Source: Pseudomonas sp. Marseille-Q3773 (GTDB lineage Bacteria; Pseudomonadota; Gammaproteobacteria; Pseudomonadales; Pseudomonadaceae). From it: a stretch of DNA of 64,000 nucleotides. The notes under the pieces are model-generated. The model made no database searches. It saw only the letters and a list, made by a program, of their open reading frames with translations, and was not told the origin of the DNA. Positions 8,332 through 17,322 of this stretch are shown piece by piece (the stretch's first letter is position 1; the number at the start of each line of letters is the position of its first letter). Made by a program: the position numbers and the translations under genes. The stretch spans positions 558,001 to 622,000 of the forward strand of contig NZ_OU745390.1 in the NCBI RefSeq assembly GCF_916618955.1, read 5' to 3'.

Positions 8332-9897
8332 TTACGCTGGCAGCCCGGCCAGTTGCAGGCCCTCGGCCAGCCGGGCCAGGTCTTCATCGCGATAGATCGG
8401 CAACCATTCACGCAGGGTCGAAACGCGTAATCCCGGATCTTGCTCGCGCAGGCGCGCCATGGCCCGGTAGGCGCTGTCCATTCGCCCGCTCAGGGCATGG
8501 CTGGCGGCGACCAAGGCTATCGCCACCAGCAGGTTGGGCAGGTTGCCCAGCGATTTCTCCGCCCATTCCACAGCGTCATCCAGCCGCCCGGCAAAGAAGT
8601 GCGCCAACGCCATGCCCACCTGCATGCGGAACATCTCCGGGTCCAGCGGGCTCAGCCGGGTGGCATGGCTGAGGTTGTCGATGGCGGTCTGGGCCTCGCC
8701 ACGCAGCGCCCGCAACACCCCGCCCAGGAACCAAGCCGGCGCCAGGTTGGGGTTGAGCAGGCGTGCCCGGTCGAGCAAGGCGATGGCACCGTCCAGGTCG
8801 CCGGTCAGGTGGCCAAGGGCATGGCCACCGCGGGTCAGGGCCACGGCATCGTCACGCCCCAGCGCCACGGCAAGGCGCGCGAGCCTGGCGCCCTCGGCGA
8901 TCTCCTCGGTGCGGTTGTCCATCCAGCCATTTAGCTTGCGCCAGAAGTAGCACCATGCCGCCATGCCGTAGGCTGAAGCGAACTCCGGGTCGCGCTCGAT
9001 GGCGTGGTAATACAGTGCCAAGGCCTCGGCGATGGCTTCGCGGGTGCCGTGGTGCAGCTTGGCTGTGCCTCGCAGGTAGAAATCGTAGGCGCCCAGGTCG
9101 GCGGTGGGCTTGCGCTTGGCCCGCTCGATCTCGGCCCGCTCCAACTGCGGTGCGATCGCCCCTACCACGCTTTCAGTGACCTGGTCCTGCAACTCGAACA
9201 GGTCATCCAGCGACCCTTCGAAACGCTCGGCCCACAGGTGCTCGCTGCTGCTGGCGTCGATCAGCTGGCCGGTGATGCGCAGCCGCTGGCCGGCCCGGCG
9301 CACGCTGCCTTCGAGTACATAGCGCACGCCCAGTACCCGGCCCACCTGCTGCACGTCGATGGGCTGGCCCTTGAAGGTGAAGCTGGAATTGCGGGCGATG
9401 ACGAACAGCCAGCGGATGCGTGACAGGGCGGCGATGATGTCCTCGACCATGCCGTCGGCGAAATAGTCCTGCTCGGGGTCACCGCTGAGGTTCTGGAACG
9501 GCAGCACGGTGATCGACGGCTTGTCCGGCAGCGCAGGCCCGCTGGGCGCCGGCGCCGTTTCGGCCGCGGCTTGCGTTGGGCCGCTGGCCGGTTCGCGGAC
9601 TTCGCCGACGAAGCGATAGCCCTTGCGCGCCACGGTACGCAGCAGCCGTTGCTCCTCGCCGGAGTCGCCGATGGCTTTGCGCACGGCGTTGATGTGGCTG
9701 GTGATGGTCGATTCGGAGACCACCTTGCCGTTCCACACCCGCGCCAGCAATTCGTCACGGCCCAGCACGCGGTCGCGGTGGCGGACCAGTTGCAGCAACA
9801 GGTCGAACACCTGCGGGCCGAGGGCCACGGCCTGGCCTTGGCGGGTCAGTTCCCGGCGCTGCTCGTCGAGCTGATAGTCGTCAAACACGAATGGCAC
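8332..9897 (-). CDS. winged-helix / TolB-like / TPR transcriptional regulator
   Basis: A 521-residue cytoplasmic regulator. Residues 1-98 form an OmpR/CadC-type winged helix (FDDYQLDEQRRELTRQG, LGRDELLARVW, STITSHINAVRKAIGD, VARKGYRFVGEV). After a Pro/Ala-rich linker, residues about 118-235 match the TolB-like domain seen in adenylate-cyclase-like regulators (ITVLPFQNLSGDPEQDYFADG, LGVRYVLEGSVRR, LIDASSSEHLWAERF). Residues about 270-500 are TPR helices (AIERDPEFASAYGMAAWCY, LLNPNLAPAWFLGG). Unlike CadC it has no transmembrane segment between HTH and sensor, so it should sense an intracellular signal. It is transcribed away from the SDR/cupin pair, which it may control (inference). Confidence 0.85.
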   Translation of the reverse strand: MPFVFDDYQLDEQRRELTRQGQAVALGPQVFDLLLQLVRHRDRVLGRDELLARVWNGKVVSESTITSHINAVRKAIGDSGEEQRLLRTVARKGYRFVGEVREPASGPTQAAAETAPAPSGPALPDKPSITVLPFQNLSGDPEQDYFADGMVEDIIAALSRIRWLFVIARNSSFTFKGQPIDVQQVGRVLGVRYVLEGSVRRAGQRLRITGQLIDASSSEHLWAERFEGSLDDLFELQDQVTESVVGAIAPQLERAEIERAKRKPTADLGAYDFYLRGTAKLHHGTREAIAEALALYYHAIERDPEFASAYGMAAWCYFWRKLNGWMDNRTEEIAEGARLARLAVALGRDDAVALTRGGHALGHLTGDLDGAIALLDRARLLNPNLAPAWFLGGVLRALRGEAQTAIDNLSHATRLSPLDPEMFRMQVGMALAHFFAGRLDDAVEWAEKSLGNLPNLLVAIALVAASHALSGRMDSAYRAMARLREQDPGLRVSTLREWLPIYRDEDLARLAEGLQLAGLPA

Positions 9898-10138
9898 GTG
9901 GCATCCCTCGCACGCCGTGGGCCCGGTGGCCGAGGCGCCTGGTTTCAGGTATTGGTCGATGATACGGCAGCAGCCCAGGTGGCAGTACTGGCTTGCGCCC
10001 GGCTTGAATAGTTTGGACGCAAATTAAAGCCTGCGTGGAGGTAAATCCAGCCAGTGAACAAGGACTCACTGTTTCAGGCGGCGCATGCTGCAGCCAGACG
10101 ACGGCAATGGTTGCGGTCGTGCATCTGGAGACAGCCCA

Positions 10139-10882
10139 ATGAAAATCGTGGTCATCGGAGGCACCGGCCTCATTGGTTCGAAGCTGGTCAACGGCCTGCT
10201 TGGACGCGGCCACCAAGCCGTCGCGGCAGCGCCGAGCACCGGGATCAACAGCATCACCCGCGAGGGCCTGGCCGAGGCGATGGATGGCGCGGATGTGGTG
10301 GTGGACGTGGCCAATGCCCCGTCCTGGGAGGACCAGGCGGTGCTGGACTTCTTCGAGACGTCCACGCGCAACCTGCTGGCGGCCGGGAAAGCCGCTGGGG
10401 TGAAGCATCATGTGGCGTTGTCGATCGTCGGTAGCGAGCGCCTGCCGGACAACGGCTACTTCCGCGCCAAGGTCGCCCAGGAGGCGTTGATCAAGGACTC
10501 GGGCCTGCCGTACACCGTGCTGCGGGCCACGCAGTTCTTCGAATTCGTCGAAGGCATCGCCCAGGCGGGTACTGTCGGTGACGAAGTGCACCTGTCGCCG
10601 GCGCTGTTCCAGCCGCTGGCTTCCGATGACGTGGTGGCGGCGCTGATCGACGTGGCCCTGGCACCCGCAGCCAACGCTACGCTGGAGGTGGCCGGGCCAG
10701 AGGCACTGCCGATGGACGAGCTGGTGCGCCGCTTGCTGCGTCTGCGTGGTGACAACCGCAAGGTAGTGGCCGACGTGCACGCCCGCTATTTCGGCGCCGA
10801 ACTCGACGACAAGGCACTCACCCCCGGCAGCGGCGCGCGGCTTGGCGCCACCCGCTTCGAAGACTGGCTGGCGCGCCAGTGA
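10139..10882 (+). CDS. NAD(P)-binding SDR-family oxidoreductase (NmrA/YwnB-like)
   Basis: A 247-residue atypical short-chain dehydrogenase. The start at 10139 is followed immediately by the Rossmann motif VVIGGTGLIGSKLVNGL (GxxGxxG), and GGAG lies upstream at 10126-10129. The domain continues with DGADVVVDVANAP, HHVALSIVGSERLPDNGYFRAKVAQE (the active-site Tyr-xxx-Lys is replaced by YFRAKVAQE) and SGLPYTVLRATQFFEF. This pattern belongs to the NmrA-like/atypical SDR group, which binds NAD(P)H and is often redox-sensing or reduces quinone-like compounds. It probably forms a unit with the cupin gene 38 bp downstream. Substrate unknown. Confidence 0.85.
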   Translation: MKIVVIGGTGLIGSKLVNGLLGRGHQAVAAAPSTGINSITREGLAEAMDGADVVVDVANAPSWEDQAVLDFFETSTRNLLAAGKAAGVKHHVALSIVGSERLPDNGYFRAKVAQEALIKDSGLPYTVLRATQFFEFVEGIAQAGTVGDEVHLSPALFQPLASDDVVAALIDVALAPAANATLEVAGPEALPMDELVRRLLRLRGDNRKVVADVHARYFGAELDDKALTPGSGARLGATRFEDWLARQ

Positions 10883-10920
10883 GTCGCCCAGCCCGCAATC
10901 GTCAACCAAGGAGCATCAGT

Positions 10921-11334
10921 ATGTTCAATCGCACCCTCCTGGCCGCCGCGTTCAGCGTGCTGGCCATCACCCCGGCAATCGCCGCCGAACGCCCGCTGAG
11001 CAAGGTCACCGTGGTGTTCGACAAGCCGCTGCCGAACGTGCCAGGCAAGAGCATGCGCGGGGTCATCGTCGACTACGCGCCTGGCGCCGCGTCACCCGCG
11101 CACCGCCACCCGAATTCCGCTTTCATCTACGCCACCGTGCTCGAAGGCGAAGTACGCAGCAGCGTCAACGGCGAGCCGGCCAAGGTCTACAAGCCCGGCG
11201 AGAACTGGTACGAGGCCCCGGGCGCGTTCCACGGCGTCAGCGCCAACGCCAGCGACAGCAAGCCAGCCAAGCTGATGGCGGTGTTCGTGCTCGACAGCAA
11301 CGAGACGGTACTGGTCACCCCGAGCGACAAGTAA
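10921..11334 (+). CDS. exported cupin-domain protein
   Basis: A 137-residue protein with a clear signal peptide (MFNRTLLAAAFSVLAITPAIAA, cleavage after AIAA near residue 22). The mature part is one cupin barrel: PGAASPAHRHPNSAFIYATVLEGEV gives the metal-binding HxH and Glu, and KPGENWYEAPGAFHGVSANAS the second motif with His. The length fits a minimal periplasmic monocupin, a family often annotated as quercetin-dioxygenase-like without proven substrates. The start at 10921 is preceded by AAGGAG at 10909-10914. It lies between the SDR gene and the LysR gene on the same strand. Confidence 0.85.
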   Translation: MFNRTLLAAAFSVLAITPAIAAERPLSKVTVVFDKPLPNVPGKSMRGVIVDYAPGAASPAHRHPNSAFIYATVLEGEVRSSVNGEPAKVYKPGENWYEAPGAFHGVSANASDSKPAKLMAVFVLDSNETVLVTPSDK

Positions 11335-11396
11335 GCCGCGAACAGTCACCGATCCTGCGTACAATGCGGGCAGGGCAGGGGCATCGCGAGGTCAAT

Positions 11397-12317
11397 GTGG
11401 AGTTACGCCAGTTTCGCTACTTTCTGAGTGTGCTGGAGCACGGCAGCCTGGGCCGGGCCGCGCTCGAGCTCGGGGTGGGCGCGTCCGCCCTGAGCCAGCA
11501 GCTGTCGAAGCTGGAAAGCGAGCTGAGTACCCGCCTGCTGACCCGCTCGAGTACCGGTGTTACGCCGACGGCGGCGGGCCTGGCCTTCGAGTACCACGCG
11601 CGGCTGGCGCTGCGCCAGGCCGAGCACGCCATGCTGGCGGCGCAGAGCGGGCGCATGAGCGGCTACGTCAGCGTCGGCCTGGCACCGACCACCGCATCGG
11701 TTCTGGGCCTGGCCCTGATCGAGCGGATGCGCCAGCGCTATCCGGACATCCACCTGCACCTGGTGGAAATGCTCTCGGGCTATCTGCTGAGCCAACTCAA
11801 CGCCCGACACCTGGACCTGGCGGTATTGTTCCAGGCGGAAGCGGGGGCGCGGCTGGAGGTGCGCCCGCTGCTGCAGGAGCGCTTGTTCGCCCTGGTGCCG
11901 CAGCGCCTGGTGCAGGAGGGCTGGGGCGAAGCGCTGACTTTGCAGCAGATCGCCACCCTGCCGCTGGTGATGCCCAGTACCCAGCATGGCCTGCGCTCGA
12001 CCTTGCAGGCGATCCTGGCCCGGGCCGGGCTGGAAGCCGACATCGTCATGGAGGTCGACGGCTTGTCGCTGCTGATGGATTGCGTGGCCGCCGGCCACGC
12101 CGCCACCCTGCAACCCGGTGCCGCGGTAGCCCGGGCAGCCCAGGCCGGCGTGCGGGTATTCGCCATCGACGATGCCCAGGCGCAGCGCCGCAACCTGGTG
12201 GTGAGCCTGGGTGAAGACGAGCTCTCGCCAGCAGCGCTGGCGACCCGGATCGTGCTGCATGAGGTGGCCCGTGATCTGCTCGCCGACGGCCAATGGCCAG
12301 GCGCGCGCCTGCTCTGA
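11397..12317 (+). CDS. LysR-family regulator (Nac-like), candidate TcuR
   Basis: A 306-residue LTTR. The likely start is GTG 11397 with GCGAGG upstream, giving the normal LysR beginning (V/M)ELRQFRYFLSVLEHGS. The helix-turn-helix is GRAALELGVGASALSQQLSKLE (residues about 19-40); the effector domain runs from about residue 90 (GYVSVGLAPTTASVLGLAL) to the C-terminus. The HTH resembles regulators placed beside tricarballylate (tcu) genes, and tcuA begins 140 bp downstream on the same strand, so it is a good candidate for the tcuAB regulator. A second LysR gene flanks the other side of tcuB and competes for that role. Confidence 0.85.
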   Translation: MELRQFRYFLSVLEHGSLGRAALELGVGASALSQQLSKLESELSTRLLTRSSTGVTPTAAGLAFEYHARLALRQAEHAMLAAQSGRMSGYVSVGLAPTTASVLGLALIERMRQRYPDIHLHLVEMLSGYLLSQLNARHLDLAVLFQAEAGARLEVRPLLQERLFALVPQRLVQEGWGEALTLQQIATLPLVMPSTQHGLRSTLQAILARAGLEADIVMEVDGLSLLMDCVAAGHAATLQPGAAVARAAQAGVRVFAIDDAQAQRRNLVVSLGEDELSPAALATRIVLHEVARDLLADGQWPGARLL

Positions 12318-12457
12318 CGCGCGTGCGCCGGTATCCTTTAGAAAAACTGAACACCTACCCACGCTGATCGCGTTTCGTCACCGGCACGGTGTCTTTAGAT
12401 TCCGTGGTCCGCGAGGAGCACACCGACCGTTCTGGCTCCTCGAGACCTGGAGGCGAG

Positions 12458-13909
12458 ATGATCGATGTGCTTGTCATTGGCGGTGGCAACGCCGCCCTGT
12501 GCGCTGCGTTGATGGCACGTGAGGCCGGCGCCAGCGTGCTGCTGCTGGAGGCCGCGCCGCGTGCCTGGCGTGGTGGCAATTCGCAACACACCCGCAACCT
12601 GCGGTGCATGCACGATGCACCGCAGGATGTGCTGGTGGATGCATACCCGGAAGAAGAGTTCTGGCAAGACCTGCTCAAGGTCACCGACGGCCAGACCAAC
12701 GAAAAACTGGCGCGGCTGGTGATCAGGGCGTCGTCCGACTGCCGCGACTGGATGCGGCGCCACGGTGTGCACTTCCAGCCGTCATTGTCCGGGGCCTTGC
12801 ACACGGCCCGTACCAACGCGTTTTTCATGGGCGGCGGCAAGGCGTTGGTCAATGCCTATTTCCGCAGCGCCGAACATCTGGGCGTGCAGGTTCGCTACGA
12901 CACCCCGGTGTGCGACATCGAGCTGCACGGCGAGCGTTTCGTCGCCGCCCACGTACCGGCGCGCGAGGTAGGCGGGCGGCAGTTGCCGGCCGAACGCATC
13001 CAGGCACGCAGCTGCGTGCTGGCCGCCGGTGGCTTCGAATCCAACCGCAGCTGGCTGCGTGAGGCCTGGGGGCAGAACCAACGTGGCGAATGGCCGGCGG
13101 ACAACTTCCTGGTGCGCGGTACCCGCTTCAATGACGGCGTGCTGCTGCGGCGCATGATCGACCTGGGCGCCGATACCATCGGTGACCCGACCCAGGCGCA
13201 CATGGTGGCCATCGATGCCCGCGCGCCGCTGTACGACGGCGGCATCTGCACCCGCATCGACTGTGTGTCGCTGGGGGTGGTGGTCAATCGCGAAGGGCAG
13301 CGCTTCTACGATGAGGGCGAAGACTTCTGGCCCAAGCGCTACGCGATCTGGGGCCGCCTGGTGGCCCAGCAGCCGGGCCAGGTGGGCTTTTCCATCATCG
13401 ACCAGAAGGCCCTGGGCCGCTTCATGCCGCCGGTGTTTCCAGGCACCACGGCCGACACCCTCGAAGAACTGGCGGGCCTGCTTGGGCTGCCGCCGGCGGC
13501 CTTCGTGGACAGCGTGCAGGCATACAACCGCGCCTGCCAGCCCGGCACCTTCGACCATACCCGGCTGGATGACTGCCACACCGTCGGGATCGCCCCGGCC
13601 AAGAGCCACTGGGCCCTGCCCATCGATACCCCGCCTTTCTACGGCTACCCGCTGCGCCCTGGCGTCACTTTTACCTACCTGGGCCTGCGCACCGATGAGA
13701 CCGCCGCGGTGCACTTCGCTGGCCGGCGCAGCCCGAACCTGTTCGTGGCCGGTGAAATGATGGCCGGCAACGTGCTGGGCAAGGGCTACACCGCCGGTGT
13801 CGGCATGTCCATCGGCACCGCCTTCGGCCGTATTGCCGGCACTCGTGCCGCTGCCGCCGCGCGCATTCCATTCCCAGACGAGGCCCGCCATGACCGCGCA
13901 ACTGCCTGA
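12458..13909 (+). CDS. tcuA: FAD-dependent tricarballylate dehydrogenase
   Basis: A 483-residue flavoprotein of the fumarate reductase/succinate dehydrogenase flavoprotein family. The FAD fingerprint [21 protein letters not shown] starts at residue 4, followed by [19 protein letters not shown], typical of TcuA/CobZ-like proteins. Further signatures are [29 protein letters not shown] and the C-terminal [24 protein letters not shown]. In Salmonella TcuA oxidises tricarballylate to cis-aconitate. The start at 12458 has GGAGG at 12449-12453. The last 20 bases overlap tcuB, so the two are translated together, as expected for an enzyme and its dedicated electron acceptor. Confidence 0.88.
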   Translation: MIDVLVIGGGNAALCAALMAREAGASVLLLEAAPRAWRGGNSQHTRNLRCMHDAPQDVLVDAYPEEEFWQDLLKVTDGQTNEKLARLVIRASSDCRDWMRRHGVHFQPSLSGALHTARTNAFFMGGGKALVNAYFRSAEHLGVQVRYDTPVCDIELHGERFVAAHVPAREVGGRQLPAERIQARSCVLAAGGFESNRSWLREAWGQNQRGEWPADNFLVRGTRFNDGVLLRRMIDLGADTIGDPTQAHMVAIDARAPLYDGGICTRIDCVSLGVVVNREGQRFYDEGEDFWPKRYAIWGRLVAQQPGQVGFSIIDQKALGRFMPPVFPGTTADTLEELAGLLGLPPAAFVDSVQAYNRACQPGTFDHTRLDDCHTVGIAPAKSHWALPIDTPPFYGYPLRPGVTFTYLGLRTDETAAVHFAGRRSPNLFVAGEMMAGNVLGKGYTAGVGMSIGTAFGRIAGTRAAAAARIPFPDEARHDRATA

Positions 13910-15071
13910 ACCCCGCCAGCACCTGCCTGCTGCAAGCGGCCCCGAACTGATCCCGTTACTGAACCTGGACGAACAGGAAGTGCAGCGGCAGATGAGCATC
14001 TGCAACGCCTGTCGCTACTGTGAAGGGTTTTGCGCCGTGTTCCCGGCGATGACCCGCCGGCTGACCTTCGGCAAGGCCGATATCCATTACCTGTCCAACC
14101 TCTGTCACAACTGCGGCGCCTGCCTGCACGCCTGCCAGTACGCCGCGCCCCACGAATTCGCCGTCAACGTGCCGCAGGCCATGGCCAAGGTGCGTGGCCA
14201 GACCTACGCCGACTATGCCTGGCCGGCGGCGTTCGGCCGGCTGTACCGGCACAATGGCAGTTATGTCGCCGGTGCGCTGGCCCTGGCGCTGTCGCTGTTC
14301 CTGCTGCTGGCCCTGGCGGTCAACGGCACCTTGCTGCCGGGTCGCCTGGCGGGCGACTTCTATGCGGTGTTCCCGCACAACACCCTGGCGCTGTTGTTCG
14401 GCAGCGTCTTCAGCCTTGCCGGCGTGGCGCTGGCGGTGGCCGTACGGCGCTTCTGGCGCCAGGTCTCGCCCGCCGGGCAGCAGGCAGCGCCGGCCGATGG
14501 TGCTGTGCTCGAGGCATCGGCGGCGGTGCTGACGCTGAAGTACCTCGACGGCGGGCATGGCCAGGGCTGCAACAATGCCGACGACCGCTACACGCTGTGG
14601 CGGCGCCGCTTCCATCACCTGACCTTCTACGGCTTCCTGCTGTGCTTCGCGGCCACGCTGGTGGCCACCGGTTATCACTACCTGCTCGGCCTGGCGGCGC
14701 CTTACCCGCTGCTGAGCCTGCCGGTGCTGCTGGGCACGGCCGGTGGGGTTGGCCTGGTTATCGGCCCGCTCGGGTTGCTGGCGCTGAACCTGCGCCGGGC
14801 GCCGGAACACGGCGATGCCCGGCAAAGGCCGATGGACCGGGCGTTCATCCTGCTGCTGTTGCTGGTTAGCGTCACCGGACTGGCACTGCTGGCGCTGCGT
14901 GACAGCGGGGCCATGGCCATCCTGCTGGCCATCCACCTGGGCACGGTGATGGCGCTGTTCCTCACGCTGCCCTATGGCAAGTTTGCCCATGGCTTGTTCC
15001 GCAGCGCCGCGTTGCTCAAATTCGCCATCGAGAAACGCCGGCCCGACCCGCATGGCCTGGGTGGGGACTGA
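13890..15071 (+). CDS. tcuB: TcuB: iron-sulfur / membrane electron-transfer partner of TcuA
   Basis: A 393-residue protein starting at ATG 13890 inside the tcuA end. The N-terminal part has two cysteine clusters, [11 protein letters not shown] (near residue 38) and [11 protein letters not shown] (near 72), consistent with two Fe-S centres. The rest is hydrophobic with about five or six membrane segments ([68 protein letters not shown]) and histidines suited to heme. In Salmonella TcuB reoxidises the FADH2 of TcuA and feeds electrons to the membrane chain. The domain order is that of CitB/TcuB proteins. No tcuC-type MFS transporter follows; transporters sit further on. Confidence 0.87.
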   Translation: MTAQLPEPRQHLPAASGPELIPLLNLDEQEVQRQMSICNACRYCEGFCAVFPAMTRRLTFGKADIHYLSNLCHNCGACLHACQYAAPHEFAVNVPQAMAKVRGQTYADYAWPAAFGRLYRHNGSYVAGALALALSLFLLLALAVNGTLLPGRLAGDFYAVFPHNTLALLFGSVFSLAGVALAVAVRRFWRQVSPAGQQAAPADGAVLEASAAVLTLKYLDGGHGQGCNNADDRYTLWRRRFHHLTFYGFLLCFAATLVATGYHYLLGLAAPYPLLSLPVLLGTAGGVGLVIGPLGLLALNLRRAPEHGDARQRPMDRAFILLLLLVSVTGLALLALRDSGAMAILLAIHLGTVMALFLTLPYGKFAHGLFRSAALLKFAIEKRRPDPHGLGGD

Positions 15072-15072
15072 G

Positions 15073-15094
15073 CATGCGCGCGGCGCATGTATTT
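15073..15094 (+). terminator. possible weak terminator hairpin after tcuB
   Basis: CATGCGC (15073-15079) and GCGCATG (15083-15089) form a perfect 7-bp stem with a 3-base loop, starting one base after the tcuB stop codon and followed by TATTT. The T-run is short and interrupted, so termination would be inefficient. It lies before the convergent LysR gene. Confidence 0.45.
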
Positions 15095-15130
15095 GCCTGG
15101 GCCGGGCATCGGCCTGATGGCCGCGCCCGC

Positions 15131-16024
15131 TCAGCGGTTGGGCCACTTCTCCAGCAGGATCGAAACGAACTTTTCCGCGGCAGGCGACAGCGACGCACCG
15201 CGTCGGTACACCAGGCCCAGGGTGCGCGTCACCTGGGGTTCGATCAGCGGCACGCTGACCAGCGTCGGGTGGTCGGCGCTGGGCATGGCCAGGCTGGGCA
15301 TGGCGGACACCCCCAGCCCGGCCTCGACCATCCCCAGCGAAGTGGACAGGTGCTGCACTTCGTAGAACCACTTGGGGCGCAGGTTGAGCCCGGAGAGGGC
15401 ATGGTCGAGCAGCATGCGGTTGCCGCTCAGGCGGCCAACGCCGATCAGCCGGTAGTCGGCAAGCTCGGTCCAGGTCACGGCTTCACGCCCCGCCAGTTTG
15501 TGGTCGCGCCGGCAGGCCAGGACAAAGTGTTCCTGCACCAGCGAGACGAATTCGATGTCCGGGTGTTGCCCGCTCATCATGTTGATGCCGAAGTCGGCTT
15601 CGCCACGCAACACGGCTTCCAGTCCGTCATTGGCACTGAGGTCGAGCAGACGAATACGGATTTTCGGGTACTGCTCGTTGTAGTCGCGGATCACCGACGG
15701 CAGGAAGTAGAACGCGGCCGTGGGAATGCAGGCGAGGGTCACCTGGCCGGTCTGCCGCTCGGCCAGTTCACGGATGCTGAGGATCGAGTCCTCGAAATCA
15801 TCCAGCAGCCGCCGGGCCTTGGGCAGGAAGTCGCGCCCGACACTGGTCAGGCTGACCCGACGGGTGGTGCGTTCGAGCAACGAGGTGCCCAACCCTTCTT
15901 CCAGCTTTTTGATCCGCCGGCTCAGCGCCGGCTGCGACAGGTGAAGTGCTTCGGCGGCTTCATGGAAGCTGCCGAGTTCGGCGATTTTCACGAAAGATCG
16001 GATGTCTTGCAGCTCATATTCCAT
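15131..16024 (-). CDS. LysR-family regulator divergent from the PrpF-like gene
   Basis: A 297-residue LTTR starting MEYELQDIRSFVKIAELGSFHEAAEALHLSQPALSRRIKKLE is recognised by its HTH at residues about 20-42. The effector domain begins near residue 92 (GQVTLACIPTAAFYFLPSVIRDYNEQYP) and is complete to the C-terminus. It is divergent from the PrpF-like/dctA/citrate transporter/porin genes with a 146-bp gap, the classic arrangement for an LTTR controlling the facing operon and itself. It is convergent with tcuB and may also coordinate tcuAB, but that is inference. The ligand could be a tricarboxylate such as aconitate or tricarballylate. Confidence 0.88.
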   Translation of the reverse strand: MEYELQDIRSFVKIAELGSFHEAAEALHLSQPALSRRIKKLEEGLGTSLLERTTRRVSLTSVGRDFLPKARRLLDDFEDSILSIRELAERQTGQVTLACIPTAAFYFLPSVIRDYNEQYPKIRIRLLDLSANDGLEAVLRGEADFGINMMSGQHPDIEFVSLVQEHFVLACRRDHKLAGREAVTWTELADYRLIGVGRLSGNRMLLDHALSGLNLRPKWFYEVQHLSTSLGMVEAGLGVSAMPSLAMPSADHPTLVSVPLIEPQVTRTLGLVYRRGASLSPAAEKFVSILLEKWPNR

Positions 16025-16067
16025 AAATAAACCACAGCCCGTTCGACGGAGAATTGTTTTGTGAAAA

Positions 16068-16090
16068 GCAATAATGGCTACGATATTTGC
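16068..16090. promoter_or_regulatory. candidate LysR operator in the divergent gap
   Basis: An imperfect inverted repeat, GCAATA (16068-16073) facing TATTTGC (16084-16090), sits roughly mid-way between the LysR start (16024) and the PrpF-like start (16171), in the AT-rich part of an otherwise GC-rich gap. The AT-rich dyad fits LTTR sites in general. The assignment rests on position and partial symmetry only. Confidence 0.3.
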
Positions 16091-16170
16091 ATTGGATTGA
16101 TTTATCCATCCCTGTCACTCTTTTGCCCACAGCATCAATGATGTCCATTGATCAACGAGAGTGCGAAATC

Positions 16171-17250
16171 ATGCAACGAATTCCTTGCGTACTCATGCGC
16201 GGTGGCACCTCCAAGGGGCCGTTCTTCCACGCCTGGGACCTGCCTGCCAATGTGGTCGAGCGCGACGAATTGCTGATCAACCTGATGGGTTCCGGCCATG
16301 AACTGGAAATCGACGGCATCGGTGGCGGTAGCCCGCAGACCAGCAAGGTCGCCATCATCAGCCCGTCGTTGCATGCCGACGCCGATGTCGACTACCTGTT
16401 CGTCCAGGTCATGGTTGCCCAGCGCCGGGTCGATACTGCTCCGAACTGCGGCAACATGCTGTGCGCCGTGGGCCCGTTCGCCATCGAGCAGGGCCTGGTC
16501 AAGGGCCAGGACGGCAAGACCCTGGTGCGCATCCGCAACCTCAACACCGGCACCTTCGTCAACTCGCTGGTGGAGACCCCCGGTGGTATCGTGCGCTACG
16601 AAGGCCGGACGGCGATCGATGGCGTACCGGGCACTGCCGCCCCGGTGCACCTGACCTTCCTCGATGCGGTCGGCAGCAAGACCGGCAAGCTGTTCCCCAC
16701 CGGCCAGGCCAGGGATGTGATCGACGGTGTGCCTGTCACCTGCATCGACATGGCCATGCCGATGATGGTGGTGCAGGCCAGCGAACTGGGGGTCAGCGGC
16801 GCGGAAACCCCGGCCGAGCTCGACGCCAACGGCGCGCTGCTCGAGCGCCTCGAGGCGTTGCGCCTGAAGGCCGGCCAGGCCATGGGCCTGGGTGATGTCA
16901 GCGGCATGGTGATTCCCAAGCCGGTGCTGGTGTCCAAACCACGCTACGACGGCACCGTGCAGGTTCGCTACTTCATGCCGCATAACTGCCATCGTGCCCT
17001 CGCCATCACCGGCGCGGTAGGGCTGGCGACTGCCTGCGTCAGCCCCGGTACGGTGATCGGCGACCTGCTGGGCGAGGGTGCCGAGCAACTCACCGAGGTG
17101 CGCCTGGAACACCCGAGCGGCGGCATCGATGTGGCGCTGTCGCGCAGCGGTGCCGATGGCAAGACGATCCAGGCTTCGGTGGTGCGAACCGCCCGGCGGC
17201 TCTTCTCAGGGTTCGTCTACGCCCCTACATTCCGCAGGTTGGCGGGGTAA
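16171..17250 (+). CDS. PrpF/GalD-family isomerase (candidate aconitate or oxalomesaconate isomerase)
   Basis: A 359-residue protein of the PrpF superfamily, a diaminopimelate-epimerase-like two-domain fold. The start at 16171 yields the usual N-terminus IPCVLMRGGTSKGPFFHAWDLP; an ATG ten codons earlier is less family-like. Other signatures are GSGHELEIDGIGGGSPQTSKVAII, the catalytic-type cysteine in APNCGNMLCAVGPFAIEQG, and SGMVIPKPVLVSKP. Known members isomerise double bonds in tricarboxylates (PrpF with AcnD, cis-trans aconitate) or tautomerise 4-oxalomesaconate (GalD). No gallate genes or acnD/prpC are nearby, while tcuAB and tricarboxylate transporters are, so trans- to cis-aconitate isomerisation is the best inference. 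Confidence 0.85.
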   Translation: MQRIPCVLMRGGTSKGPFFHAWDLPANVVERDELLINLMGSGHELEIDGIGGGSPQTSKVAIISPSLHADADVDYLFVQVMVAQRRVDTAPNCGNMLCAVGPFAIEQGLVKGQDGKTLVRIRNLNTGTFVNSLVETPGGIVRYEGRTAIDGVPGTAAPVHLTFLDAVGSKTGKLFPTGQARDVIDGVPVTCIDMAMPMMVVQASELGVSGAETPAELDANGALLERLEALRLKAGQAMGLGDVSGMVIPKPVLVSKPRYDGTVQVRYFMPHNCHRALAITGAVGLATACVSPGTVIGDLLGEGAEQLTEVRLEHPSGGIDVALSRSGADGKTIQASVVRTARRLFSGFVYAPTFRRLAG

Positions 17251-17322
17251 GCCCAGGCGTTATCCAGACCTGCACAATCGCAACCAGCGCATCCGCACAA
17301 TTTCAACAATGGGTGATGCCAC

